From Planctomycetaceae bacterium (GTDB lineage Bacteria > Planctomycetota > Planctomycetia > Planctomycetales > Planctomycetaceae): a stretch of 64,000 nucleotides of DNA. Shown here in pieces: positions 30,147 through 39,501 of this stretch. The stretch spans positions 27,397 to 91,396 of the forward strand of contig JABURQ010000034.1 in the NCBI GenBank assembly GCA_014762625.1, written 5' to 3'. The position numbers and the translations under genes are program-made. The notes beneath the pieces were generated by a model. The model worked only from the letters and a program-made list of their open reading frames with translations, made no database searches and had not been told where the DNA came from. How positions within the stretch are numbered: position 1 is the first letter of the stretch; every line of letters begins with the position of its first letter.

Positions 30147-32840
30147 GTGTCTACAAACGCATTGTATTCAATTCAGCAGCCAACGACTACCCCGTACTTT
30201 CTTCTTCCAAAGCATCTCGAAGACTTACATAGTTCCGGACTCTCAAATGAAATGATTACTGACTCCGGTATTCATTCGGTGGCTAGCCCATTAGAAATCC
30301 AAAGGATTCTTGGATGGTTGCCTCACGGCGTAGATTCCGCAATGGTGATCCCCTACCGGTTCTCAAATGGATATCCAAGGGGATACTGTCGCTTAAAGCC
30401 CACCGAAACCTTGGTGGATTGCAACGGTCACGGCATCAAATATCTTTCGCCCAAAGACCAGCCGAACCATCTGTACTTTCCTCCGAATCTGTTGCAACAA
30501 CTTGTTCCGGGTGGATTCGTAATAATAACTGAGGGCGAAAAGAAAGCCCTTTGTGCTAGTCAGCATGGATTTCCGACTGTCTCGATCAGCGGAGTGTGGT
30601 GCTTCCGAGACCAACACAAGAAACTGCTCGATGATCTCGAATATCTTGTACACAATGATCTCAGATTATTCATCTGTTTTGATTCCGATACTGGAACCAA
30701 TCTCAATGTTCGCAAAGCCGAAGTCACGCTCGCGAACGAGCTAACTTTGGCCGGAGCCAGTGTCAAAATCATGAGAATTCCGCCTGCGACAGACGGCGGT
30801 AAACAGGGGTTGGACGATTTCATCTGCAACGGTGGACTAAGCCGGGGACAATTGCAGCAAATCATGTTTGAGGCAGAGCCGTGGAAATTTGAGAACGGTG
30901 TTCCTGATAATGGTTACTTCCGCGAAATAGCAGATTGGCGGCAAGAACTTCATAAGATACGAATTGCAGAATGGAAATTCGGTAATCCTCAATTTGATGG
31001 GAGTCCACCCGGATTGGGAAAAAGTTACGCAGATCGTCAATTGATGAAGCTTTCAAACTCGACCCTCACGGTGGTTCCAACGCTCCAAAATGCGAGAGAT
31101 TTAGAGACTGAACTTTCTAGTGGCGGAATTCTCGCGCAAGCGTACCCTGATTTAACGCAAGTAACTTGCCGTAATCATGCGGAAGCAGTTCGCGCTCGAA
31201 AAATGTCTTTACCAGTGACTAAAATTATTTGTCCGCGTTGCCCTTTTAAGCACGATTGCGAACAGGATGGATACTTATCATTAATCAATAAGGCTGGACG
31301 GGAGCCACATTCTATTTGTACCCAGGAACGATTTGCTCGTAACACAGCCTCTCTGAGCCTCAAGCGGGATGTGATTTTCTTTCACGAAGAAGTCCGAAAT
31401 GCGTTCCAGCGTTCTGAGGCAGTCAAAGTCGAGGACTTCATAGCGTTGCTCGACCTGCTTTTTTTTGCTTCAAACTCCAGCCAAGCTCTCGGACTCAAAC
31501 ACGAAGCTCAATTCTTTGATGCGTTATGGAGGACGGTTTGTGAAATTGTCATGTTCTCGCGAAATTGCCGAACCGTCCAGCCGATCAAGACACTCGCCTA
31601 CGCTTTCCCCTCTGCCGACTGGCAACGAAGTCTGTGGAAAAAGATCGAATACTACCGGCAACTTCCTGAGAATAAAGGATTCGTAATAAACGGGACCGCG
31701 CTGCGGACTGTCGTGGACGCCATACAAATGAAATGCGACCTTGTCATACGTCCCGCACGAATGAGTCAAGAAGCCGCTGAAATTATTGTGACATGGAAGA
31801 CGCCGATTCCGGCTGGTCCCAAAATCTGGTTGGCCGATGGCTCAGAGGCACTCCACAATGTGCAGTCCAGTATCGGCTCACTTGTTGTTTCTGATCGCAC
31901 GCCGAAAGGAAAGATTCGACGGCAAAAACTGGTCTGTCAGATTCCCCGAATGATTCGTAAGAAAACCAGTCCTTCAACGGTGAAGAAACTTGTGCGTGAC
32001 GTGCTTTCCCGTCTTCCTGATCACCGAAAAGTCGGACTGATCGTTCATCGTAAGCACCTTTCGGCTATCAAAGAATTGAAAGCAAGGGAGTTTCCTACCC
32101 AAATCCATCGGTTCACTCACTTCCGATCCGGCGAAGACACCGGCTCGAACAGTTGGTTGGATTGCGATGTTCTCATAATCTTGGGAACCCCTTATGTTCC
32201 TCCCAGAGCTATTCAAAAGGAACTTATCCGCCAAGGAAAAATCGAGGCTGCGAATCGAGACGGGCTGTGGGGGGACCGTTTTTGGTACGGTCAATCAATT
32301 GACCAGCGAGCGGTAACGATTTCTTCACGAGGGTATCGCGATCCAGACTGGCATGATGCATACAAATGTGTTGTCCGATCAAAACTGATTCAAGGGATGG
32401 AACGGTCCCGCAGCTATCTTCCCTACGGGATTCCGTTAACGTTGGTTTTCTCCCTCGAACCTTTGGGAATACCAGTTTTCGACAAGAAGTGGTTCAAGGG
32501 AGTCTCTTTAACGGAGTCGAGATTACTCACAGTTCTCAGTCAAGAAGCCCAGAAGGCGGGACTCTCAGGATGGTCGAAAAAAAAATGCAGTGTTGGAATA
32601 GCGGCAACTGATTGTATAAGTAATCCTATACAGAGAGTTGCCGATATTTTTGCCGTTGCGTTCAGCGGGGCTTATTCGATCAATCAGAATGCCCAGCGGG
32701 GTGTTGCCACATCGGTTCTGGCGAAGAAACTGAATGTTTCTGCACGAACAGTCCGGGATCAACTCAAAAATCTGTCTGAGAAGGATTTGGTATTGAGAAT
32801 CGGTAAACGAAGCGGTTGGTTACCCGGAATCGTTGTTTGA
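30147..32840 (+). CDS. DUF3854/TOPRIM-like primase with P-loop ATPase region and C-terminal winged helix (element replication protein)
   Basis: LEDLHSSGLSNEMITDSGIHSV..., MVIPYRFSNGYPRGYCRLKPTE, ITEGEKKALCASQHGFPTVSISGVW (TOPRIM-like), GSPPGLGKSYADRQL (P-loop-like), VLAKKLNVSARTVRDQLKNLSEKDLVLRIGK; GTG start at 30147 preceded by gaaaggaag. Confidence 0.7.
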   Translation: MSTNALYSIQQPTTTPYFLLPKHLEDLHSSGLSNEMITDSGIHSVASPLEIQRILGWLPHGVDSAMVIPYRFSNGYPRGYCRLKPTETLVDCNGHGIKYLSPKDQPNHLYFPPNLLQQLVPGGFVIITEGEKKALCASQHGFPTVSISGVWCFRDQHKKLLDDLEYLVHNDLRLFICFDSDTGTNLNVRKAEVTLANELTLAGASVKIMRIPPATDGGKQGLDDFICNGGLSRGQLQQIMFEAEPWKFENGVPDNGYFREIADWRQELHKIRIAEWKFGNPQFDGSPPGLGKSYADRQLMKLSNSTLTVVPTLQNARDLETELSSGGILAQAYPDLTQVTCRNHAEAVRARKMSLPVTKIICPRCPFKHDCEQDGYLSLINKAGREPHSICTQERFARNTASLSLKRDVIFFHEEVRNAFQRSEAVKVEDFIALLDLLFFASNSSQALGLKHEAQFFDALWRTVCEIVMFSRNCRTVQPIKTLAYAFPSADWQRSLWKKIEYYRQLPENKGFVINGTALRTVVDAIQMKCDLVIRPARMSQEAAEIIVTWKTPIPAGPKIWLADGSEALHNVQSSIGSLVVSDRTPKGKIRRQKLVCQIPRMIRKKTSPSTVKKLVRDVLSRLPDHRKVGLIVHRKHLSAIKELKAREFPTQIHRFTHFRSGEDTGSNSWLDCDVLIILGTPYVPPRAIQKELIRQGKIEAANRDGLWGDRFWYGQSIDQRAVTISSRGYRDPDWHDAYKCVVRSKLIQGMERSRSYLPYGIPLTLVFSLEPLGIPVFDKKWFKGVSLTESRLLTVLSQEAQKAGLSGWSKKKCSVGIAATDCISNPIQRVADIFAVAFSGAYSINQNAQRGVATSVLAKKLNVSARTVRDQLKNLSEKDLVLRIGKRSGWLPGIVV

Positions 32841-32902
32841 TCGACTTGTCTTTGCTTACCGGCACCCCTTTTGACGCAATTCACTTTCGACAAACTGCCG
32901 CG

Positions 32903-32940
32903 AGACCGGGCCGAACTCAAAAAGTGAAGGCCCGGTCTCA
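32903..32940 (+). terminator. Perfect 11-bp hairpin downstream of the DUF3854-like gene (terminator-like, no T-run)
   Basis: GAGACCGGGCC (32903-32913) / GGCCCGGTCTC (32930-32940). Confidence 0.5.
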
Positions 32941-33221
32941 TGTCTCAACCTGGCTCTGCAACCAGCAAGTCGTAAAGGGGGCGTCAGGGGAACAACCAGC
33001 AGGGCATTACAACAATCGAAGCGACTGCTTAGGAAGTGGCAGTGTACTGCGTACACCGTGACTTGCGATTTTCCGGACAACTTCCACACGCTTGTAGCGG
33101 CACAAAGCTATCTTTACCACAAATGCCCTTTCCTTCACCTTCGTAATCACGAACAATTCTGTCTGAATGTGAGGATTTCAAAGTTTCTATTCCGATTTCG
33201 GAAAATCACACGGAGAGAGTC

Positions 33222-33866
33222 ATGGGTAACATGCGATCTGGTCGCTGGCGCAACCACCAGAAGAAGATGCTTGTTGAAGACTGCCTCCAGATTGATATCC
33301 GGGACACTAACGATGAATTCCTGCAATTAGCTGTCGGGAACGGAAAAGTGCACCTTAGAACTAATTCAGGTCAGCCAGTCAGAGAGTCGAGAGGCCAGTT
33401 GTTACCGTTGGAATCAGGTGGGCGATTGCTGATGTTCGCTTTAGAGTTTACCAGCGGATCAGTCTGGCAAGCGATTCCAGTCCTGACTTCAACACAAGAA
33501 TCCGACAGGTCAGAGACTGTTTTTGAATGCCCGTCCGACGGCTGTGACAAACGAGCGAGGAAGCTGTACTTACCGCTGGGCAGAACGCATTTTCTCTGCC
33601 GGGATTGTCACAAACTGACGTACCGCAGCCAGCAGGAACATGATCCGCGCGTCACTCGACTAAAAAAGAACCCGGATCAACTGCTCGCGATGATGGAAGC
33701 CATTGATCCAGCCGATTTCAATTTCTCGAAAGTGCTGCTTCTACGACGTGCCGGAGGGGAACTCTTGGAAGAAATTGACAAAAAATTGCCTGATTACTCT
33801 CTGATGGAGTTGGTGGCCGCCGGGCTGCTTGATGAGCAGAACCTGAAACGTCTCGCGGCCCCGTGA
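33222..33866 (+). CDS. Zinc-binding hypothetical protein
   Basis: FECPSDGCDKRARKLYLPLGRTHFLCRDCHKLTYRSQQEHDPRV. Confidence 0.6.
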   Translation: MGNMRSGRWRNHQKKMLVEDCLQIDIRDTNDEFLQLAVGNGKVHLRTNSGQPVRESRGQLLPLESGGRLLMFALEFTSGSVWQAIPVLTSTQESDRSETVFECPSDGCDKRARKLYLPLGRTHFLCRDCHKLTYRSQQEHDPRVTRLKKNPDQLLAMMEAIDPADFNFSKVLLLRRAGGELLEEIDKKLPDYSLMELVAAGLLDEQNLKRLAAP

Positions 33867-33971
33867 CTCCGTATGGGTAGGTGAACTTACCTCAAATCAA
33901 CTTTGCCAAATACCTGACGGCAGGGTAGGCTTGGGAGAGTTGGATTTACGCCTCCACCGGGTATCTCGAAA

Positions 33972-34472
33972 ATGCCGTATCCCAAGTACATGACAGACGA
34001 AGGGTTGGTGGTTTTTGGGTTTGCCGTTGATTCCGATAACCCCGAACTTTCAAAGAGCAAGCTGTACCCCAACTTATCTGTCAGATACCGCTGTCCCTCT
34101 TGTCATCTTTGGGCAAGCACGATGAAGGGCGGGCGTGGGAAACTTGTCTGCGAACAATGTCACAAAGGAGGGAAGCCAGCCACGCCGTCTTCGCAGTTTC
34201 GCAAGGTGTATGAATGCTGTGGCAAGCAGAACTGCGATACATGGAGGAATATCCTCTCTATTTTGAGAGCGTCGGGAGTGTTAACTGAGAGCCACCACGA
34301 TAGATTTGGCGGCTACGTTGTGGCAGAGCCTCGCCCAGAATGGAGGCAGGATGAAATCGTGGAATTCCATCAAAAGATCAACGACTACTGCGTGAGTAAG
34401 TACGGCGCTCGTCGGGCGGAGTGTGAAACAACTGGCCCAAAGAAATCGAAACTGCCAACACGTAAGAAGTAA
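33972..34472 (+). CDS. Zinc-ribbon hypothetical protein
   Basis: YRCPSCHLWASTMKGGRGKLVCEQCHKGG. Confidence 0.5.
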   Translation: MPYPKYMTDEGLVVFGFAVDSDNPELSKSKLYPNLSVRYRCPSCHLWASTMKGGRGKLVCEQCHKGGKPATPSSQFRKVYECCGKQNCDTWRNILSILRASGVLTESHHDRFGGYVVAEPRPEWRQDEIVEFHQKINDYCVSKYGARRAECETTGPKKSKLPTRKK

Positions 34473-34539
34473 GTGCTTTCTGCCTGTTAGGCCGAACTTA
34501 GTCGTCAATAGAGGCTGAGGAAGATGTGATTGGGAGAAT

Positions 34540-35520
34540 ATGCAACATCAAGGGATTGAGGCTGTCCTAGAATGCCTCCTGAATCGCGGTTTGGGCAATG
34601 AGGACGATACCAAATGGTTCGCAGGTGTCCGCCACGATGATCTGATCAAGGCGTTACTCGATTACCTGAATGCTCATCGTCATTTTTTGGGCTACTGTCA
34701 CATTGATGGTCGTCAAGCATTGAATGATCGTGGTGTGGACGCTGTTATTTCCGCTAGTGGATTCAAGGCTGGTTTTCAGATAAAAAGCCACGTGGATGTG
34801 GCCGAACCAAAATTCGCTGCGAACGTCAAACGACAATTTGCAGAGGCTCTCAGCTACGGACTCGATCACTATTACTTGTTGATTTGTTCTCCCCTGTCCG
34901 ACGAAAACAAAGATTTTCGCATGAAAATCGCTCATCTTCTTAATGAAGTCGCTTTGTATCAAAACATCGTATTTGACGCATATGGCCCGCTGAATACGGT
35001 TACAGTGTTAAAGCATCCTCCAACAGTGTCGCGTGACGAATTACTGATTCGCAAAGCGATTTCAAACGATTGCTTGCATGAGTACGAAAAAGGATACGAA
35101 CATCTTCCAGAAGTTGACGATTTTGAGATTAGAGCGGCAGAAGAAATACTCGATGAGTTTGGGGAAGATTGGTGGGATTCTAAGGCCGGAGCGGAAGCCT
35201 TCGAGAAATTGCAGAAACTCGTTCATCAGAAACAGGCAGAACAATTCACCAGTATCTTCACACCCACTTTACCGCCCGAAATCATACAGCAACGTTTCTC
35301 GTTGATCGTCGAAATCGAGAATCTGCTTTCGCAGTGTCGTCACAGCGAACATTGGAATGATCACAGCGAGTACAAACTTCCCAGTTGGTTGGACCACGTG
35401 CCGGAAGAAATGATCCCGTACACTTCCATTCCAAATCTGTTACGAATTCGCGAGAGCATTGCGGAATTTCTAGCGCGTCACTTGAATACTCCACAATCCA
35501 CGAATTCAGACAATCTCTAG
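34540..35520 (+). CDS. Putative PD-(D/E)XK/Mrr-like nuclease domain protein
   Basis: DRGVDAVISASGFKAGFQIKSH (D...QxK-type active-site signature) followed by a long helical C-terminus. Confidence 0.5.
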   Translation: MQHQGIEAVLECLLNRGLGNEDDTKWFAGVRHDDLIKALLDYLNAHRHFLGYCHIDGRQALNDRGVDAVISASGFKAGFQIKSHVDVAEPKFAANVKRQFAEALSYGLDHYYLLICSPLSDENKDFRMKIAHLLNEVALYQNIVFDAYGPLNTVTVLKHPPTVSRDELLIRKAISNDCLHEYEKGYEHLPEVDDFEIRAAEEILDEFGEDWWDSKAGAEAFEKLQKLVHQKQAEQFTSIFTPTLPPEIIQQRFSLIVEIENLLSQCRHSEHWNDHSEYKLPSWLDHVPEEMIPYTSIPNLLRIRESIAEFLARHLNTPQSTNSDNL

Positions 35521-35647
35521 CGGAGCGTATTCAGATATAGTTCAGCTACCGAAGTGGACATTGGCTTCTTGGCAGCACACAATCCATTCAGCCAGCTTGG
35601 CTCTTTGTGTTGTCTAATTGATGTTCAGTTGATTGCTGGTTGTCGCG

Positions 35648-36349
35648 ATGAACACTCGAATTCACTGCTCCGCTTGTGGCTTTGATCTTTCCGGATTGGA
35701 AACTTCGGATAAGCCCGAACCATGCCCAGAATGCGGAGAGATCAAACGGCATGTTTATGCCAGTATCAAACCTGCCGAAATCAAACTGACCGCACCATCG
35801 GTCAATGCGCGTGCGACGTTCGGACGCGAGAGTTCTTCATTGCTCCTAAAAGGACTTCTAATTCCTGAGAGTAAGACCGAAGAAGGGACTCTGATTCGCG
35901 CCGTTGCACCTGCATGGTTTGAGATCATTCGACAGTTGCGAGAAAACCCCGCAGCCGCTTTCGAGATTCCTCCACGCAAGTGGGAAGAGATTGTTGCCGG
36001 CGCGTATGATGCGGCAGGTTTCGATGAAGTCATTCTCACCCCGGCGAGTGGAGACCTTGGGCGCGACGTAATTGCTGTGAAGCGTGGTATCGGGCAGGTC
36101 CGCGTAATCGACCAAGTGAAAGCATACCAGCCGGGTCATCTGGTCACGGCAAACGATGTCCGTGCGCTGATGGGGGTGCTGGAGCCGGATGGCGCATCCA
36201 AGGGATTTGTCACCACCACTTCTGATTTTGCACCCATGATTGCCTCCGACCCGTCTATTCAACATTTCATCCCGGGACGGCTAGAACTTGTCAACGGTGA
36301 GCAACTTTTCTCTCGGTTGAGCGATCTGGTTCCGAATTCAAGCAAATGA
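35648..36349 (+). CDS. Mrr-family restriction endonuclease-like protein with N-terminal zinc ribbon
   Basis: HCSACGFDLSGLE...CPECGE; WEEIVAGAYDAAGFDEVILTPASGDLGRDVIAVKRGIGQVRVIDQVKAY. Confidence 0.7.
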   Translation: MNTRIHCSACGFDLSGLETSDKPEPCPECGEIKRHVYASIKPAEIKLTAPSVNARATFGRESSSLLLKGLLIPESKTEEGTLIRAVAPAWFEIIRQLRENPAAAFEIPPRKWEEIVAGAYDAAGFDEVILTPASGDLGRDVIAVKRGIGQVRVIDQVKAYQPGHLVTANDVRALMGVLEPDGASKGFVTTTSDFAPMIASDPSIQHFIPGRLELVNGEQLFSRLSDLVPNSSK

Positions 36350-36546
36350 GAACAACGGCGATGAACGAAAACGAATCTGTAGAGAATGCGCACAACTTGC
36401 TTGTCATCGTTCCGTGCGGCAAGAGCAAAATCTGGGACAAGTCGCCGGATCATGGTCCCACACGGGCACGTAATGCCTATACGGGTTCGTTGTTCCGGTC
36501 CATCGAGATTATACGGCGCGATTTTCTGGTGATTGAGTTATCTTGA
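36346..36546 (+). pseudogene. Truncated DUF6884-like (PCGKxK) protein fragment
   Basis: LLVIVPCGKSKIWDKSPDHGPTRARNAYTGSLFRS then abrupt RRDFLVIELS*; ATGA overlap with the upstream Mrr-like gene. Confidence 0.45.
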
Positions 36547-36632
36547 ACGCCAAATTTGGATTCATTTCTACAGATTCATTGTTAGATGGAAAATGATTTC
36601 TATTGGCATCTGCTCTCGGAAAGGTGGCGGTT

Positions 36633-37409
36633 ATGTGGAAGAAGATTGTCTCGGGTAAATGTATTGTCCTGATTGTCATTATGATTTTCATCCTCGGATT
36701 TTTGCCTTGCTATCTCTTGGGACTGGAAGCCTTCGCCCAGTTCGGTGCGGGTTTTGGTTTCATGGCAGCCATCTTCTCTGGGTTCGCGTTTCTCGCAGTC
36801 GTTTGGACATTGCAGACACAATTAAAAGCGTTGGAGCGATCCGAGCAGGCTCACGCAAAGCAACTGGCTGTCGCTCAAACGACGGCGCGGGTTCAGGCTT
36901 TCACTGTCATGGCGGAACTCCATCGTGATTTAGTTGCCAGCGCTCCAGATGGAGATCAAGATCAACATAAACTCCAATCACAATACTACGGAAGCCGTGC
37001 GCTGGACCTTATGCGAGAATTGGGAGAAACCTTCCCCGGCGATCCACACGCTGCGGAGATCGGTGGTTACACCAACCGTGACATAGCAATTGAGTCCCTC
37101 AGACAAGTCGTTTACAACCTAAAAGCCAAATTGGAAAAGGTGCGGGACCAAGGCCGAAATACCAGCGCCAACCATGCAATCGCTGAGGCCGACCGACAGA
37201 TTCGTCAATGGTTTGAAAGGTATAGAGGAAGAATCGACAGCCAACCAATCGAGTCTTGCCTTCCAATGTTGTCCGAAAAACGCACCCGTGTCATTGCAAT
37301 CAAGCCGGACCTGGAAGCATTTTGGGAAAAGACGGACAAACTTGTCGAATGCTTGGAAAAGGCGTTTGAAGCAATTGAGAGTGCGGAGCCTGGGAGTTCG
37401 TCGAAGTGA
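36633..37409 (+). CDS. Membrane protein with two N-terminal TM helices and coiled/helical C-terminus
   Basis: IVLIVIMIFILGFLPCYLLGLEA and FGAGFGFMAAIFSGFAFLAVVWTLQTQ TM segments. Confidence 0.6.
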   Translation: MWKKIVSGKCIVLIVIMIFILGFLPCYLLGLEAFAQFGAGFGFMAAIFSGFAFLAVVWTLQTQLKALERSEQAHAKQLAVAQTTARVQAFTVMAELHRDLVASAPDGDQDQHKLQSQYYGSRALDLMRELGETFPGDPHAAEIGGYTNRDIAIESLRQVVYNLKAKLEKVRDQGRNTSANHAIAEADRQIRQWFERYRGRIDSQPIESCLPMLSEKRTRVIAIKPDLEAFWEKTDKLVECLEKAFEAIESAEPGSSSK

Positions 37410-37657
37410 TCTTAATCTTCGAGTTATCTCAAACCAAACTCCGCGATCAGTTCTGGTCGGACTGAGAGCAGGCGTTCCAACCGACTTCCGTAACAACGCC
37501 TCGCAGAGCGTCCTCTTGTGCGGTAGGATGAGTGTGCCTGTTTTTTTTCGGGTTGGGAATCAGGTCGTTTCCACGGACATGGACGAACCTTTTGATTCTG
37601 TCTTGTATCTTCCCATAAGTATGTACGCACACCCTTTCAAATTGTGAAGGCTTTGTC

Positions 37658-38584
37658 ATGCCTGACTTGACGAGAGATTTCTTGGAAAATTATGGCCTCT
37701 ATCGGAAATACCATTCTCCGGGCATCCACTTTGGGACGAAGAGCGACCTAGACACACCATCGTTGCAGCTTTATTGCAATAGATGTCAAGGCGTGCGAAC
37801 ATTCAATGAACTGGCCATCAATCGGATATTCGCTGATGGACGAAAGCTGTCAGGACTTAGGCACAAGTCAGTCAGCATTGGGGGAAACGATGAGTCTGAT
37901 AATGCCAGATACGGTCGTATTATTGGATTTCACTTCGTTTGTCAGGATTGTAAAGAGGAAGGCGTGAACTATTTGGTTCTCTTCAACGACTCAGAGGACG
38001 AGTCTGTTGACTTTGAGAAACGTGGTCATGTGATTAAAGTTGGACAATACCCTGCGCAAGCAGCAAGCCTGCCACAAGAACTGCGACCGTATCTCAAAGA
38101 GCATGAGGACATTTACAAACGAGGACGCATGTGTGAACTCAATGGTTTCGGACTCGGCGCACTTGCGTACTATCGACGCATCATAGAAAGCATCATCGAC
38201 ACGCTGCTGAATGACCTGACGGTGATCTTTGCAGATGATGACTCCAAGAAGACATACCAACAGGCACTTGTAAAAGTAAAAGAGACAAAGGTACATGTTA
38301 AAAAGATTGAACTCGTCAAGGACTTAGTGCCCGACGTATTGAAGCGCGGTCAGGGCAACCCCTTGGGCTTCTTGCATGAAGCCTTGAGCGTTGGATTGCA
38401 CTCATTGACGGAAACGGACTGTCTCGAAGTGGCGTCTGAAATAAGAGACACGATTGCATTCCTCAATAAACACATCCAACTGGCACGAGAAGAGGCCACT
38501 CACTTTTCAAAGAAGATGTCACGGCTGGAAGAGAAGTTGAGAAAAATGACTTCCCTTGAAGGCAACGATCAGCCCCCGGCCTGA
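37658..38584 (+). CDS. Hypothetical protein, DUF4145-like C-terminal helical region
   Basis: ALAYYRRIIESIIDTLLND...GFLHEALSVGLHSLTETDCLEVASEIRDTIAFLNKHI. Confidence 0.45.
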   Translation: MPDLTRDFLENYGLYRKYHSPGIHFGTKSDLDTPSLQLYCNRCQGVRTFNELAINRIFADGRKLSGLRHKSVSIGGNDESDNARYGRIIGFHFVCQDCKEEGVNYLVLFNDSEDESVDFEKRGHVIKVGQYPAQAASLPQELRPYLKEHEDIYKRGRMCELNGFGLGALAYYRRIIESIIDTLLNDLTVIFADDDSKKTYQQALVKVKETKVHVKKIELVKDLVPDVLKRGQGNPLGFLHEALSVGLHSLTETDCLEVASEIRDTIAFLNKHIQLAREEATHFSKKMSRLEEKLRKMTSLEGNDQPPA

Positions 38585-38818
38585 ATTATGCGCAAAGACT
38601 CTGCACATGTGCGAGCGATTCCTGCATTGCGACCGTTGACAACACTGAAAGACACCTGACTTGCATCGAGGTTCGGGCCGGGAAAACAGGGCGAGGCAAA
38701 TGCGCATTCGTTCCACAGTCAGAGCAGATTTGAAGACGCTGCTCCTCACTCAAACAGCACCATCAAGCAATGCTTGATAGCGATGCAGTTCGCCACCATC
38801 CCGTTTGTGAGTTGGCGT

Positions 38819-38965
38819 CTAGCACTTCTCGTAAGTGATGTCCTGCCCTTTGCCGCAGTTTCCACAAGGGGGAAGCGTGTCGTCATCGTCATCCAGTGCG
38901 ACCGACCAGTTACAATCGGTGCAACAGTAACGCCCTTTTCCGGGTTTTTCTCCGACGTTCTTCAT
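38819..38965 (-). CDS. 48-aa zinc-ribbon microprotein, below the ORF-track size cut-off
   Basis: Manual translation: MKNVGEKPGKGRYCCTDCNWSVALDDDDTLPPCGNCGKGQDITYEKC*; two CxxC pairs. Confidence 0.65.
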   Translation of the reverse strand: MKNVGEKPGKGRYCCTDCNWSVALDDDDDTLPPCGNCGKGQDITYEKC

Positions 38966-39097
38966 TTCGTTCTCCATCTGGTCAGAATGACACGCTCAGT
39001 CGATATGTCATTCTGAACTGAGTCTCCGATTGTGACAAGAACAATTCGCTGAACATCCGAATTTCATCGACATTACCGAATGCCGGGATCGAGGTTG

Positions 39098-39325
39098 CTA
39101 CTTGTCTTTCAACAGCGTCTGTAATGAAACTTCCATTGCTTCTGCAAACCGACGCAGCATTGAAATCTGAGGGTCTCCACTTCGCAAGAATTGAGAAACG
39201 GCCTGCCGGGCAGATGATTGCGAATACCCCATCTTTTCGCCGATCTCTTGGTAAGTCATACCGGACTGTTTCACGCGCTGGCGGACACCTTCCATCACCG
39301 TGTCTTCGATGCGTTCTTTTCCCAT
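39098..39325 (-). CDS. XRE-family HTH regulator
   Basis: VKQSGMTYQEIGEKMGYSQSSARQAVSQFLRSGDPQISMLRRFAEAMEVSLQTLL. Confidence 0.75.
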   Translation of the reverse strand: MGKERIEDTVMEGVRQRVKQSGMTYQEIGEKMGYSQSSARQAVSQFLRSGDPQISMLRRFAEAMEVSLQTLLKDK

Positions 39326-39331
39326 GCAGAA

Positions 39332-39361
39332 ATTTTAACCTTGCTGCTCCAAACATGTCAA
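39332..39361 (-). promoter_or_regulatory. Divergent sigma70-type promoter for the XRE regulator (predicted near-leaderless transcript)
   Basis: Minus strand TTGACA (39361-39356) - 18 bp - TAAAAT (39337-39332); start codon at 39325. Confidence 0.55.
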
Positions 39362-39375
39362 TATAATATTGACAT
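39355..39375. promoter_or_regulatory. Perfect 21-bp palindromic operator ATGTCAATATAATATTGACAT between divergent genes
   Basis: Exact palindrome (10-bp arms, central A); each arm contains a TTGACA -35 box, one per strand. Confidence 0.8.
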
Positions 39376-39397
39376 TCGCAGTCTGCGTCCTTATGAT
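39369..39397 (+). promoter_or_regulatory. Sigma70-type promoter for the ArdC-RuvB-recombinase operon
   Basis: TTGACA (39369-39374) - 17 bp - TATGAT (39392-39397). Confidence 0.7.
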
Positions 39398-39501
39398 ATA
39401 GACGTAGGCTGGTGCCCTGCTGGCACCTTACTGGCGGTCCCTCTCTTTGCTGAGAGTTACTGCCCCTCGCTTTTCGTTGGTCCCAATGCTTGGAGTTACC
39501 A

